From: Verrucomicrobiales bacterium | GTDB taxonomy: Bacteria > Verrucomicrobiota > Verrucomicrobiia > Verrucomicrobiales > DEV007 | DNA length: 6,725 nt | Assembly (NCBI GenBank): GCA_017991025.1 | Contig: JAGNMT010000208.1 | Span: 1 to 6,725, forward strand | Direction: 5' to 3' | Part shown: positions 6,420-6,725 of the stretch, one piece after another | Position numbering within the stretch: the first letter of the stretch is position 1 | Layout: the number at the start of each line of letters is the position of its first letter | The notes under the pieces: model-generated | What the model saw: only the letters and a program-made list of their open reading frames with translations | What the model was told of the DNA's origin: nothing | The model's database searches: none | Program-made: the position numbers and the translations under genes

Positions 6420-6725
6420 ATGACAGGAGTGCAAAGAGAGAAATATAAGGCCTTCATTTTCCTTGGTGCCCCGGGTTGCGGCAAAGGCACACAGGGACAA
6501 ATCCTGGGAGCGATTCCGCGTTTTTACCATTTCTCTATGGGTGACGCCTTCCGCTCAATGGACACCCGGACCCCGATCGGACAGGAGTTCATTTCGTACT
6601 CCCGCAAAGGCGAACTGGTTCCGGACGAGCTCACGATCCGCTATTTCAAGGTCCAGATCGATGCCCGGGCCGATCTTCACATGTTCAAACCGGACATCGA
6701 TATCCTCATCCTTGACGGGATTCCG
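6420..6725 (+). CDS. Adenylate kinase-like nucleoside monophosphate kinase, N-terminal part (runs off the right edge)
   Basis: The first 102 codons are present and the frame is open to the window end. FIFLGAPGCGKGTQ at 12-25 is the adenylate kinase P-loop. HFSMGDAFRS at 37-46 matches the family S/T-x-GD-x-xR segment, and GELVPDELT at 64-72 matches the G-x-L-V-x-DE nucleotide-binding stretch. ILDGIP at 97-102 is the Walker B region, with Ile where most family members have Phe (DGFPR). The family transfers a phosphate from ATP to AMP (or another NMP) in the cytoplasm. Compared with E. coli Adk, the segment before Walker B is longer (DARADLHMFKPDIDILILDG), so this may be a divergent paralogue rather than the main adk. 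The LID region lies outside the window. The ATG at 6420 is the first possible start after an in-frame TAG at 6372-6374, and no Shine-Dalgarno sequence precedes it. Confidence 0.87.
   Translation, partial: MTGVQREKYKAFIFLGAPGCGKGTQGQILGAIPRFYHFSMGDAFRSMDTRTPIGQEFISYSRKGELVPDELTIRYFKVQIDARADLHMFKPDIDILILDGIP

Noticed and set aside
1..6725. CRISPR arrays, tRNA or rRNA genes, insertion sequences
   Set aside because: No regularly spaced long repeats, no cloverleaf-like sequence noticed, and no transposase motifs or terminal repeats were seen on either strand by eye.

Overview
The window looks like an ordinary chromosomal segment of a Gram-negative-type (diderm) bacterium with moderately high GC. 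The truncated adenylate kinase at the right edge (GAPGCGKGT P-loop, DGIP in place of DGFP) resembles the adenylate-kinase-like proteins I associate with Verrucomicrobiota, Opitutae in particular. A LolC/E-type lipoprotein-release permease implies an outer membrane. None of the starts that can be examined has a Shine-Dalgarno sequence, which fits a lineage making little use of that signal. The lineage call is an inference from memory, not a search result.

Layout, left to right. (1) 1-258, + strand: the C-terminal 85 codons of a RelE/ParE-family toxin, running in from the left edge without its start; its antitoxin should lie just outside the window. (2) 354-1880, + strand: a complete SLC13/DASS-family sodium-coupled anion (dicarboxylate or sulfate) transporter. 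(3) 1889-6345, - strand: four genes read leftward, probably one transcription unit: a LolC/E-like ABC permease (4999-6345), a GYF_2-RDD membrane protein (4055-4927), a GH57 1,4-alpha-glucan branching enzyme (2454-4058) and a small DEDDy 3'-5' exonuclease (1889-2440). The RDD and GH57 genes share an ATGA stop/start overlap, and GH57 and the exonuclease are 13 bp apart. (4) 6420-6725, + strand: the first 102 codons of the adenylate-kinase-like gene, divergent from the permease across 74 bp.

The four leftward genes are functionally mixed: envelope lipoprotein trafficking, an unknown membrane protein, glycogen branching and nucleic acid processing. I see no shared pathway, and the grouping is better treated as housekeeping co-transcription than as a dedicated new system. 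No RNA genes, CRISPR arrays, insertion sequences or phage genes were recognised. The only mobile- or defence-flavoured item is the partial toxin. No non-coding stretch exceeds 300 bp. The points most worth a second look are the edge toxin, the three GATCC motifs at exact 10-bp spacing before the transporter, the consistent lack of Shine-Dalgarno signals, the GYF-RDD architecture and the permease lacking an adjacent LolD ATPase.
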